Assembly (NCBI GenBank): GCA_002316215.1
Contig: DCDB01000067.1
Span: forward strand, 1-7,926
From: Lachnospiraceae bacterium UBA1066
GTDB lineage: Bacteria > Bacillota > Clostridia > Lachnospirales > Lachnospiraceae
Direction: 5' to 3'
DNA: 7,926 nt
Shown here: positions 1 to 6,016 of the stretch, piece after piece
How positions within the stretch are numbered: the first letter of the stretch is position 1
Layout of the letters: every line of letters starts with the position of its first letter
The notes under the pieces: generated by a model
The model's input: only the letters and a program-made list of their open reading frames with translations
What the model was told of the DNA's origin: nothing
The model's database searches: none
Translations under genes and position numbers: made by a program

Positions 1-10
1 AAAGCTGTCC

Positions 11-160
11 GAAAGCTGACGGAAAGATGACGGCTGGAAAATAGCGATTAAAAAATAGCGGATGAAAAAAGATGACCGGAGAATTGGCGGCCGGAAAATG
101 ACAGCTGAAAAAATAGCAACTGAAAAAGAGCGTTTGAAAAATATCTTGAGAAAGGCAGGT
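11..160. repeat. Degenerate A-rich tandem repeat, period about 14-15 bp
   Basis: A-tracts begin near positions 38, 50, 65, 80, 95, 108, 123, 137 and 151, a spacing of 12-15 bp. Each is followed by a variant of TAGC or TGAC and preceded by TG or GG, so the loose consensus is TGAAAAATAGC plus 3-4 variable bases. All three + frames are closed early (stops at 17-19, 28-30 and 42-44), so any upstream + strand gene must end within the first 44 bases. I see no gene in 45-169. The array ends at the weak ribosome binding site of the rhamnosidase. It looks like an old, diverged minisatellite. A function is not visible. Confidence 0.55.
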
Positions 161-169
161 AGATAACCT

Positions 170-3076
170 GTGAAAATTGAAAATATCAGGATTAACGGTA
201 TTGAGAACCCGGTCGGCTATTCGCTGCCGCAGATCTGTGTCAGCTGGAAGGTAACGGATACGGTTTCAAAAAAGGCTGTTATCTCTGAACTTACGGTAAT
301 CGACGAAGAGGGAAAGACCGTCTGCTTTTCGGAAAATGCCGACAGCACAGGCTGCAGGGCTGATTTTGTCCCTTCCCCGGAAGAAACCTACACGGTGCGG
401 ATCCGTGTGACGGGTGACAAAGGCGATACGGCGGAAGGAGAAGCATTTTTCGAAACAGGAAAAGGAAGTACAGCCTGGCTTGCCAAATGGATCAGCCCGG
501 ACGAAGGCATTTTCCACCCTGTTTTTAAAAAGAAGTTCTTTGTGGAAAAGCCTGTTAAAAAAGCCAGGTTTTACGGAACCGGCGTGGGACTCTTCGAAGT
601 ATCGGTTAACGGACGGAAACTGGGAGAGGAATACTTGTGCCCAGGCCTGTCCGCCTATGAGTCACAGCTTCATGTATTTACATTTTTAGCGGATCAGGAA
701 GTGCGTGCAGGAGAAAATGAAGTTTCTTTTCTTCTCGGGAAAGGCTGGTTTCTAGGGCAATACGGTCCCGATGGCGGGGAGAGGCTTTACGGAGACTGCA
801 CGGCGGCCCTGGGCGAACTGGTTTTAACCTATGAAGACGGCACAAAGGAAACCATTGCGACGGATGAAACCTGGACCTGGTCCGAAAGCCGCATCACGGA
901 GTCAGGCATTTATTACGGTGAAACCATAGATGAGACAAGAGCTGCAGATGGAGCATCAGCTGCAGAAGAGACAAGAGCTGCAGATGGAGCATCAGCTGCA
1001 GGAGAGACAAGAGCTGCAGATGGAGCATCAGCTGCAGGAGAGACAAGAGCTGCAGATGGGGCACCAGCTGCAGAAGAGACAAGAGCTGCAGGAGAGACAA
1101 AAACAGCAGAATCCGGGCGGCCGGCCATTTTAACGGAGCTGACACGGAAAGGCTGCGAAAACCTGGCCTTCAGCCATTTGACCGACCGTATCGCCCTTCC
1201 GGTGAAAATAAAAGAAAAAATTCCGGTCAGGGAAGTCATCCGGACGCCTAAAGGAGAGACCGTTCTTGATTTCGGGCAGAACTTTGCCGGCTTTCCGGAA
1301 GTACATCTGCATGCGCCGAAGGGAACCCATCTGGTTCTGAGTTTCGGTGAGATCCTTCAGGACGGCTGCTTCTATAACGGCAACTACCGGGAAGCGCGTT
1401 CTTCCTATGACCTTATTTCAGATGGAACGGATCATATGGTGCGTCCGCACTTCACATTTTTCGGCTTTCGCTATGTAAAAGTCGAGGGTCTTCCGGAAGT
1501 CAGCCCTGCGGATTTTACCGGATGCGTCCTCTATTCCGACCTGACGAAAACCGGAGATATCGAGACTTCCAACACCAAGATCAACCGCCTCTTTGAGAAC
1601 ACGCTCTGGGGCCTGAAGTCCAACTTTATCGACATTCCTACGGATTGCCCTCAGAGGAATGAAAGGCTCGGCTGGACGGGGGATGCGCAGGTCTTTTCTC
1701 CGACGGCTTCTTACCATGTGGATACCCGCGCTTTCTTCCATAAGTTTGAAAATGACCTGATGAGAGAACAGCAGTTTCTGGACGGCGGCGTTCCGAATTA
1801 TCTGCCCAATGTCGGGCACAAAAAAGACTGCACCTCTGTCTGGGGCGATATTGCCACGTTTCTGCCGGATATGCTTTACCGCTATTATGGCTCGAAGGAA
1901 GAGCTCAGCTTTGCTTACCCGCTTATGACCGGCTGGGTTTCTTATCTTAAGAAGCTGGACGACGGAAGCCGTTTCCCGGCATTTTCTTTTCAGTTCGGAG
2001 ACTGGCTGGCTCTCGACGGCGTGAGCCCGTCTTCATTTTCCGGAGGAACGGACAGCGGCATGATCGGCTGCGCCTATTACTATGCTTCGGTAAAGAAAAC
2101 CCGGGAGGCGGCAGAAGTCCTCGGAAACAGCGAAGACGCCGGACTGCTTAAAAGACTGGAAAATGAAATTAAAGAAGCTTTCATAAAAGAGTATTACACC
2201 CCGACGGGACGGTTTGCGCAGGATACACAGACTTCGTATGTCATAGCTCTTCATTTCGGGCTTTTCCCGGATAAGGCGTACTTGATCCGGCAGTTCCGGG
2301 AGCGCTTGAAAAAAGATTGTTTTAAGATTAAATGCGGTTTTGTCGGAGCCCCGCTTCTCCTTATGACGCTGGGAGAGAACGGACTTTTTGACGAGGCTTA
2401 TACCTTCCTTTTGAATGAGGAATTTCCGGGCTGGCTTTATGAGGTAAATCATGGGGCTACCACGGTCTGGGAACGCTGGAATTCAGTAGGGGAGGACGGA
2501 AAGATCAATCCTGCAGGCATGAATTCCTTGAACCACTATGCTTACGGCTCTGTCATGGAGTTTGCTTATGCCTATGCCGGCGGCATCCGTCCGCTTGCTC
2601 CGGGCTTTAAAAAAGCGCTGATTGCGCCGAATCCTGATATCCGGCTTCCGAAAGTGAAGGTTTCCTATGATTCCGTGTCCGGTCGCTATGTTTCAGAGAC
2701 CGAACTTCTTGCAGACGGCTCTGTCCGGCTCCGTGTCGAAGTGCCGTTCGGTGCTTCTGCACTGCTTAAAAAACCCGGCAGTAAAGCAGAGGAAGAACTT
2801 TTACCCGGGATTTATGATTTTCAGTATCTGCCGGAAAAGGATTACCGCAGGCCCTACAGCGGCAGCAGTTCTCTCATCCGTCTCTCCGAAAATCAGGAAG
2901 CGCTGGATATCTTAAGGAAAAACTGCCCGCCGCTCTTCGGCATGGCGGTTTCCCACAATGCGGAATTCGGCTGGAACACCGTGGAAGAGATGCGCATATA
3001 TAAATTTATGGGAATCACAGATGAGACGATTGACACGATTGAAAGGGAATTGGAAAATCTGACCGTGAAAATATGA
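170..3076 (+). CDS. Alpha-L-rhamnosidase, glycoside hydrolase family 78, with internal repeat insert
   Basis: Predicted to hydrolyse terminal alpha-L-rhamnose from rhamnosylated glycans, saponins or flavonoids by the inverting GH78 mechanism. It has no signal peptide or membrane segment, so it probably acts in the cytoplasm on imported oligosaccharides. Order by similarity to the family: N-terminal beta-sandwich (about 1-100), Bac_rhamnosid_N region (about 103-335, starting at WLAKWIS), concanavalin-like domain (about 350-450), (alpha/alpha)6 catalytic domain (about 455-785) and C-terminal beta domain (about 789-870). A roughly 95-residue tail follows. The catalytic signature DCPQRNERLGWTGD gives D492, E498 (general acid) and D505. 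GATTVWERW gives E768, the expected general base. The GTG start is the first possible one, because an in-frame TAA lies at 164-166; the ribosome binding site (AGGCAGG, near 153) is weak. The odd part is residues 255-314, ten six-residue repeats rich in Ala, Glu, Asp and Gly. Without them the length would be about 908, usual for the family. Family certain; substrate not deducible. Confidence 0.95.
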   Translation: MKIENIRINGIENPVGYSLPQICVSWKVTDTVSKKAVISELTVIDEEGKTVCFSENADSTGCRADFVPSPEETYTVRIRVTGDKGDTAEGEAFFETGKGSTAWLAKWISPDEGIFHPVFKKKFFVEKPVKKARFYGTGVGLFEVSVNGRKLGEEYLCPGLSAYESQLHVFTFLADQEVRAGENEVSFLLGKGWFLGQYGPDGGERLYGDCTAALGELVLTYEDGTKETIATDETWTWSESRITESGIYYGETIDETRAADGASAAEETRAADGASAAGETRAADGASAAGETRAADGAPAAEETRAAGETKTAESGRPAILTELTRKGCENLAFSHLTDRIALPVKIKEKIPVREVIRTPKGETVLDFGQNFAGFPEVHLHAPKGTHLVLSFGEILQDGCFYNGNYREARSSYDLISDGTDHMVRPHFTFFGFRYVKVEGLPEVSPADFTGCVLYSDLTKTGDIETSNTKINRLFENTLWGLKSNFIDIPTDCPQRNERLGWTGDAQVFSPTASYHVDTRAFFHKFENDLMREQQFLDGGVPNYLPNVGHKKDCTSVWGDIATFLPDMLYRYYGSKEELSFAYPLMTGWVSYLKKLDDGSRFPAFSFQFGDWLALDGVSPSSFSGGTDSGMIGCAYYYASVKKTREAAEVLGNSEDAGLLKRLENEIKEAFIKEYYTPTGRFAQDTQTSYVIALHFGLFPDKAYLIRQFRERLKKDCFKIKCGFVGAPLLLMTLGENGLFDEAYTFLLNEEFPGWLYEVNHGATTVWERWNSVGEDGKINPAGMNSLNHYAYGSVMEFAYAYAGGIRPLAPGFKKALIAPNPDIRLPKVKVSYDSVSGRYVSETELLADGSVRLRVEVPFGASALLKKPGSKAEEELLPGIYDFQYLPEKDYRRPYSGSSSLIRLSENQEALDILRKNCPPLFGMAVSHNAEFGWNTVEEMRIYKFMGITDETIDTIERELENLTVKI
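932..1111 (+). repeat. In-frame tandem repeat: ten 18-bp half-units (36-bp higher-order unit) inside the rhamnosidase gene
   Basis: Four 36-bp units start at 932, 968, 1004 and 1040 and encode ETRAADGASAAE or close variants. Two 18-bp half-units follow at 1076 and 1094 (ETRAAG, ETKTAE). Units 2 and 3 are identical. Unit 1 differs from them by one base and unit 4 by three. The two halves of a 36-mer also resemble each other (both hold AGCTGCAGA), which shows an 18-bp ancestral unit. The period is a multiple of three and lacks stops, so copy-number changes stay in frame. The near-identity of copies indicates recent expansion. The array lies just after the GETID segment, at the loop where GH78 proteins usually read GE-x-YDAR. 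Confidence 0.93.
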
Positions 3077-3136
3077 TGTACTGTAATAATTTGGGCTTAT
3101 AAAAGATTAACGTGAAATGTTTTCTTACATTTTCCT

Positions 3137-3170
3137 GCCGTGCGGACCGAATAGTCCGTACGGCATTTTT
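3137..3170 (+). terminator. Intrinsic terminator after the rhamnosidase gene
   Basis: An 11-bp stem GCCGTGCGGAC / GTCCGTACGGC (one G-T wobble) closes a 6-nt CGAATA loop and is followed by A then five T. It lies 60 bp past the rhamnosidase stop. No T-run follows on the other strand, so it serves + strand transcription. A weaker 6-bp inverted repeat, AAATGT / ACATTT (3115-3132), lies just ahead of it. Confidence 0.9.
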
Positions 3171-3184
3171 AAAATGGAGGAAGC

Positions 3185-3213
3185 TTGCATCTCAATATCT
3201 ATGGCTGTAAAAT
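3185..3213 (+). promoter_or_regulatory. Possible sigma-A promoter for the methyltransferase gene
   Basis: TTGCAT (3185-3190) and TAAAAT (3208-3213) are separated by 17 bp. The -10 matches consensus at 5 of 6 positions and the -35 at only 3 of 6. Its position, after the terminator and before the next gene, fits a need for a new promoter, and transcription would start near 3220. The rest of 3171-3266 shows no credible gene, only very short open frames. Confidence 0.35.
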
Positions 3214-3266
3214 GAAAAAATACAGAGGAATCAACCGGGTATGTTAAACAAAAGTGTGCGGATAGG

Positions 3267-3439
3267 ATGATTCCGGTTTTAGGCAAAACCGCAGAGGAGA
3301 TGATTGATATGAGTCTTTTCCTGCCGGTGAACCAGGAGAAAGCATCGAAAAAGCAAAAGAATCCGGAATGAATGACTATATTACCAAACCAATCGAGCCG
3401 GAAAAACTGTATGCTGCGCTGGAGAAGATATGGATATAA
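3267..3439 (+). pseudogene. Decayed C-terminal fragment of a response-regulator receiver domain
   Basis: The frame read from 3341 to the stop at 3437-3439 gives SIEKAKESGMNDYITKPIEP, continuing EKLYAALEKIWI. This is the alpha-4, beta-5 (TKP, conserved Lys codon at 3386) and alpha-5 end of a receiver domain of the kind found at the C-terminus of hybrid kinases or in stand-alone regulators. In another frame, 3267-3299 reads MIPVLGKTAEE, which resembles the beta-4 segment normally found upstream (IPVLAMTA). The distance between the two pieces is about 30 nt longer than in intact receivers, and stops lie between them, so this copy is frameshifted and carries an insertion. No beta-1 acidic pocket or phospho-Asp region is present. 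The fragment's last 10 nt overlap the next gene's start. The beta-5/alpha-5 match is clear; the beta-4 match is less certain. Confidence 0.7.
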
Positions 3440-4098
3440 ACGACACAGGACTTAAGCTCAGGCGGGATGACGCCGGACTCTGTATGGAAGACGGAGGACG
3501 TATCCTGCGCGGGGATTTTAAGAGACTTAAGCCCCGGATCCGACAGGATAATTTAAACCGCGAGCTTTTGGTTAAGGCTTCGAAGATAAAAAATTTGGAA
3601 AGAACACCGACAGCTGTCGACGCTACGGCAGGACTCGGGGAAGATGCCTTCCTGCTTGCGGCCGCAGGTTTTTCCGTGACGCTTTACGAGCGGGATCCCG
3701 TCATTGCGGCATTGCTTAAGGATGCGCTTAAAAGAGCTGCCGAAGATCCGGACTTAAGAGGCGTCGCCGAAAGGATGCGGTTTATTGAAGGCGACAGCAT
3801 TTCCGCACTTAACAAAATGCAAAGCCCGCCGGATCTTATCCTGCTTGACCCGATGTTTCCGGAAAGGCAGAAAAGTGCCCTCGTGAAAAAGAAATTCCAG
3901 GTACTCCATCAGCTGGAACAGCCCTGTACCGATGAAACGGAGCTTCTGGATGCCGCCGTTTCAGCAGGCCCGCGAAAAATCGTCATTAAAAGACCGCTGA
4001 AAGGCCCGTATCTTGCCGGCCGGAAGCCGGATTATTCCCTGAAGGGAAAGGCCATCCGTTATGACTGCATCATCCTGCAGAAAAAAGGTCAGATATGA
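3430..4098 (+). CDS. rsmJ: RsmJ-type class I SAM-dependent methyltransferase (16S rRNA guanine-N2)
   Basis: In E. coli RsmJ (YhiQ) methylates N2 of G1516 in 16S rRNA in the small ribosomal subunit; the same target here is inferred. The 222-residue product carries the SAM-binding motif I DATAGLGEDAF (64-74), the motif II acidic residue in YERDP (E87), and the family signature LLDPMFPERQKSALVKKK (138-155), where DPMFP is the catalytic motif IV. KRPLKGPYLAG (188-197) and KGKAIRYD near the end also match the RsmJ C-terminal pattern. It is about 28 residues shorter than E. coli RsmJ and lacks that protein's N-terminal strand-helix segment. ATG at 3430 is the first start after an in-frame stop (3373-3375). 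GGAG at 3421-3424, 5 nt away, is a good ribosome binding site. Both that site and the first 10 nt of the gene lie inside the receiver-domain remnant. Family assignment is strong; the exact rRNA position is not proven. Confidence 0.88.
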   Translation: MDINDTGLKLRRDDAGLCMEDGGRILRGDFKRLKPRIRQDNLNRELLVKASKIKNLERTPTAVDATAGLGEDAFLLAAAGFSVTLYERDPVIAALLKDALKRAAEDPDLRGVAERMRFIEGDSISALNKMQSPPDLILLDPMFPERQKSALVKKKFQVLHQLEQPCTDETELLDAAVSAGPRKIVIKRPLKGPYLAGRKPDYSLKGKAIRYDCIILQKKGQI

Positions 4099-4112
4099 CC
4101 TGTAAGGTGTGA

Positions 4113-4154
4113 GAAATATATCTAAGAAGCCAAAGATGACTTTTTATATATTTC
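4113..4154. repeat. Inverted repeat between rsmJ and the acetyltransferase gene
   Basis: GAAATATAT (4113-4121) and ATATATTTC (4146-4154) form a perfect 9-bp AT-rich dyad with a 24-nt spacer. No T-run follows, so it is a poor terminator. It might be a weak hairpin or chance. Confidence 0.3.
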
Positions 4155-4165
4155 GGGGTTCTGCT

Positions 4166-4193
4166 TTGCAACGGAAGAAATGTGAGCTATAAA
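4166..4193 (+). promoter_or_regulatory. Possible sigma-A promoter for the GNAT gene
   Basis: TTGCAA (4166-4171; 4 of 6) and TATAAA (4188-4193; 5 of 6) lie 16 bp apart and would start transcription near 4200, leaving a leader of about 28 nt with a strong GGAGG. No clear terminator separates rsmJ from this gene, so read-through is also possible. Confidence 0.45.
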
Positions 4194-4227
4194 AGATTAG
4201 ATTATGCCAGTCTGACGGAGGATAAAT

Positions 4228-4812
4228 TTGGACACTCAAAAGCCATATATCCGTGCGGTTACGCCTGAAGATGCGGAAGAACTTCTCGGCATCTACGCGC
4301 CGTATGTCGAAAAAACCGTTATCACGTTTGAATATGAAGTTCCGGGACTGGAGGAATTCAGGAGCCGGATTAAAAAGACGCTGCGCAAATATCCGTATAT
4401 CGCTGCCGTGAAGGACGGTGAAATCCTGGGCTATGCCTATACGGGGCCGTTTGTGGGAAGAACAGCCTACGACTGGTCTGCGGAAACTACGATTTACCTT
4501 AAAGAAGATAAAAAGAAAATGGGCCTCGGGCGTTTCCTTTACCAGGGGCTGGAGAACATTTCAAAAGCGCAGCACATTTTAAACCTGAATGCCTGCATCG
4601 GCTATCCTGAAAAAGAGGATGAATACCTGACGAAAAACAGTGCTGAATTTCATGCGCATATGGGCTATTCCATGGTCGGAAGGTTCCATAAATGCGGCTA
4701 TAAATTCGGCCGCTGGTACGACATGGTCTGGATGGAAAAAATGCTCGGAGAGCATCCTGAAAAGCCGCTGCCCGTTATTCCGTTTTCCGAACTGAATCCC
4801 GAAAATTTTTAG
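4228..4812 (+). CDS. GNAT N-acetyltransferase, phosphinothricin/methionine-sulfone acetyltransferase-like
   Basis: Predicted to transfer an acetyl group from acetyl-CoA to a small amine in the cytoplasm. The closest family is the PAT/MnaT group, which acetylates phosphinothricin, methionine sulfone or related glutamate analogues; the natural substrate is unknown. Visible features over 194 residues are the N-terminal IRAVTPEDAEELLGIY (8-23), TFEYEVP (33-39), the PAT-typical PFVGRTAYDWSAETTIYL (74-91), the acetyl-CoA pyrophosphate loop KKMGLGR (96-102), then NSAEFHAHMGY (137-147) and KFGRWYDMVWMEK (159-171). About 20 residues beyond the usual end (EHPEKPLPVIPFSELNPENF) form a polar tail. The start is TTG at 4228, chosen for the ideal GGAGG (4217-4221) 6 nt upstream. 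The gene probably stands alone, because a hairpin with a T-run follows. Confidence 0.9.
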   Translation: MDTQKPYIRAVTPEDAEELLGIYAPYVEKTVITFEYEVPGLEEFRSRIKKTLRKYPYIAAVKDGEILGYAYTGPFVGRTAYDWSAETTIYLKEDKKKMGLGRFLYQGLENISKAQHILNLNACIGYPEKEDEYLTKNSAEFHAHMGYSMVGRFHKCGYKFGRWYDMVWMEKMLGEHPEKPLPVIPFSELNPENF

Positions 4813-4851
4813 AAAATCTCATTTACCATTCATGTCCTTCTCATATTCGGT

Positions 4852-4860
4852 TGATATAGT
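4852..4860 (+). promoter_or_regulatory. Possible extended -10 promoter for the ABC ATPase gene
   Basis: TGATATAGT matches the extended -10 pattern TG-n-TATAAT with one mismatch. No good -35 lies 16-18 bp upstream. The start site would be near 4867, inside the dyad, giving a leader of about 50 nt to the preferred start. Only about 20-26 bp lie between the terminator T-run and the start, so a promoter for this gene must overlap or precede the hairpin. Confidence 0.35.
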
Positions 4861-4889
4861 CGTATGCAAATGAAGCATACGCTATTTTT
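4856..4889 (+). terminator. Hairpin with T-run: terminator after the GNAT gene, or operator-like dyad
   Basis: CGTATGC (4861-4867) and GCATACG (4875-4881) pair perfectly around AAATGAA. The stem extends by ATAG / CTAT with one bulged T at 4860, and TTTT follows. This fits an intrinsic terminator 44 bp past the acetyltransferase stop. It also overlaps a candidate -10 box, so it could act as a protein-binding dyad. Confidence 0.7.
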
Positions 4890-4915
4890 GACCTCAGGAA
4901 ACGGAGAATATGCAG

Positions 4916-5635
4916 ATGGACAATATTTTTTCGATGCCGGTTATTCAGACTGAAGATCTCACAAAGATTTACCGAAACGGCTTCCACGCCGTTACAAAGC
5001 TCAGCCTGCGCGTGGAGGAAGGGGATATCTTCGGTTTTCTCGGTCCTAACGGAGCCGGAAAGACGACCACGATCCGGATGTTGGATGGGCTCCTTACAGC
5101 GACTTCGGGAACGGCGCTTATTGCCGGGAAGGATATCCGCGAAAATCCGGAGGAGATTAAACGGATCATCGGGGTCGTTCCGGAATCCCACGGGTATTAT
5201 TTTTCGATGACGCCTTTCGAATATCTGGAATACTTCGCTTCTCTTTTCGGCACAGCTTCTTCCGACAGCGGATATCTTGACGATCTGCTTGAAAAGGTCG
5301 GTCTTGCCGACAAGAAAAATGTACCGATCGGGCAGTTTTCAAGGGGCATGAAGCAGCGTCTCGGTATTGCGAAGGCGCTGGTGAACCGTCCGAGGATCAT
5401 TTTTCTGGACGAGCCGACGCTCGGGCTTGACCCGAAGGGGCAGCATGAAATCCAGCAGATGCTTCTCGATATAAACTGCAGGGAAAAGATAACTGTTTTC
5501 ATTACCTCACACCTTCTGAAGGATATCGAGGTTATGTGCAACAAGGTCTGTATCATTAAGAACGGCTGTCTTCTGGAGCATGGGAGCATCCCGTATCTGC
5601 AGGAGAAATATATGAAGCCTTTTGAAGACGAATAA
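4916..5635 (+). CDS. ABC transporter ATP-binding protein, ABC-2/NatA-like
   Basis: ATPase subunit of an ABC exporter of the CcmA/NatA type, expected on the cytoplasmic face of a membrane permease. Numbered from ATG 4916 (239 residues): Walker A GPNGAGKTT (43-51), a Q-loop position read as PES (E90 for Gln, seen in this subfamily), signature SRGMKQR (142-148), Walker B IIFLDEPT with catalytic E166, D-loop LGLDP (169-173) and switch His199. All ATPase motifs are therefore intact. ATG 4910 is in frame two codons upstream, but its GGAG (4903-4906) is only 3 nt away, whereas 4916 has 9 nt, so I prefer 4916; ATG 4934 lacks a ribosome binding site. The C-terminus is short, ending KYMKPFEDE, and falls directly onto a PAP2 fragment. 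No permease gene follows, so the subunit may be orphaned or slightly truncated. The transported substrate cannot be told. Confidence 0.9.
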   Translation: MDNIFSMPVIQTEDLTKIYRNGFHAVTKLSLRVEEGDIFGFLGPNGAGKTTTIRMLDGLLTATSGTALIAGKDIRENPEEIKRIIGVVPESHGYYFSMTPFEYLEYFASLFGTASSDSGYLDDLLEKVGLADKKNVPIGQFSRGMKQRLGIAKALVNRPRIIFLDEPTLGLDPKGQHEIQQMLLDINCREKITVFITSHLLKDIEVMCNKVCIIKNGCLLEHGSIPYLQEKYMKPFEDE

Positions 5636-5840
5636 GAAGTTCGGATATGCAGCTGTACCGTTCGCGGTTCTCGTCGCTTTTTCAAGACTGTATCTCTTTG
5701 TGCATTTTCCGTCGGATATTGCGGCGGGAATTCTCCTGGGAACTTTCCTTGCTGCCATGATCTGGAAATACGGCATGCCGTTCCTTGAAAGGCATGAGGA
5801 TTTCCTGAAAACGGATAATGTCAGGAAGATCGGTACCTGA
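5622..5840 (+). pseudogene. C-terminal remnant of a PAP2-family membrane phosphatase
   Basis: The 72-codon frame opens at TTG 5622, just after an in-frame stop (5613-5615), and overlaps the ABC gene's last 14 nt in a different frame. It encodes a hydrophobic segment (about 8-28), then SRLYLFVHFPSD, which fits the third PAP2 motif SR-x5-H-x3-D (S21, R22, H28, D32), then a second membrane segment (about 33-50) and a polar tail ending RKIGT. The first two motifs, K-x6-RP and PSGH, which are needed for catalysis, are absent, as are the expected upstream membrane helices. No ribosome binding site precedes the TTG. The fragment is best read as the 3' end of a phosphatase gene (undecaprenyl-PP or phosphatidate phosphatase-like) left by a deletion, and it is unlikely to be functional. 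Translation through coupling to the ABC stop is possible but would give an inactive protein. Confidence 0.75.
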
Positions 5841-5842
5841 CG

Positions 5843-5871
5843 TGGATTTTCTTATGGGCGTGAGATATAAT
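5843..5871 (+). promoter_or_regulatory. Candidate promoter with consensus -10 upstream of the two-component operon leader
   Basis: TATAAT (5866-5871) is a perfect -10. The -35 seventeen bp upstream (TGGATT, 5843-5848) is poor. Predicted start is near 5878, the first base of the 25-nt palindrome. Transcription from here would give a leader of about 212 nt before the response regulator gene. Confidence 0.4.
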
Positions 5872-5877
5872 GATGTG

Positions 5878-5902
5878 GGTGTCAAAAGTACCTTTTGACA
5901 CC
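5878..5902. repeat. Perfect 25-nt palindrome (11-bp arms, TAC centre)
   Basis: GGTGTCAAAAG (5878-5888) and CTTTTGACACC (5892-5902) are exact inverted copies around TAC. No T-run follows, so it is not a standard terminator. It may be an operator over the predicted start site, a 5' hairpin of the leader RNA, or part of a dispersed clostridial intergenic repeat. The sequence alone does not decide. Confidence 0.85.
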
Positions 5903-5903
5903 T

Positions 5904-5925
5904 ATGGTGTTTTGGATTGCACCAT
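5904..5925 (+). other. Second leader hairpin that can compete with the palindrome
   Basis: ATGGTG (5904-5909) and CACCAT (5920-5925) pair around a 10-nt loop. The same GGTG (5906-5909) can instead pair with CACC at 5899-5902, which is also needed by the palindrome's right arm, so alternative folds exist. From 5926 to 6016 I see no gene and only weak AT-rich dyads. Confidence 0.4.
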
Positions 5926-6016
5926 CGCTTCACGACTCCCTGGATCCTAAAAACATTCGAAATCCGCTAATTTACTGCATAAATTGTTTTTCCTCATATT
6001 TTGCGCGTCCAAAGTT

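Noticed and set aside
1..169. Minus-strand frame open across the whole left end
   Set aside because: It comes from the A-rich degenerate repeat, gives a low-complexity Phe/Ser/Ile-rich string, and has no convincing start within the window.
932..1111. CRISPR-like array, since repeats are 36 bp
   Set aside because: The repeats are directly adjacent with no spacers, lie inside a coding frame, and no cas gene is present.
894..1239. Overlapping repeat-rich open frames on both strands (+ 930-1133; - 894-1145 and 913-1239)
   Set aside because: The 36-bp period is a multiple of three and stop-free, so several frames open automatically. The rhamnosidase frame runs through with family-matching sequence on both sides.
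2033..2452. 139-codon minus-strand frame inside the rhamnosidase gene
   Set aside because: It is a shadow of the GH78 catalytic domain with no recognisable protein features or ribosome binding site.
4113..4154. Terminator for rsmJ
   Set aside because: The stem is nine weak A-T-rich pairs with a 24-nt loop and no T-run after it.
5197..5685. 162-codon minus-strand frame opposite the ABC ATPase
   Set aside because: It lies wholly opposite conserved ATPase motifs and has no family features of its own.
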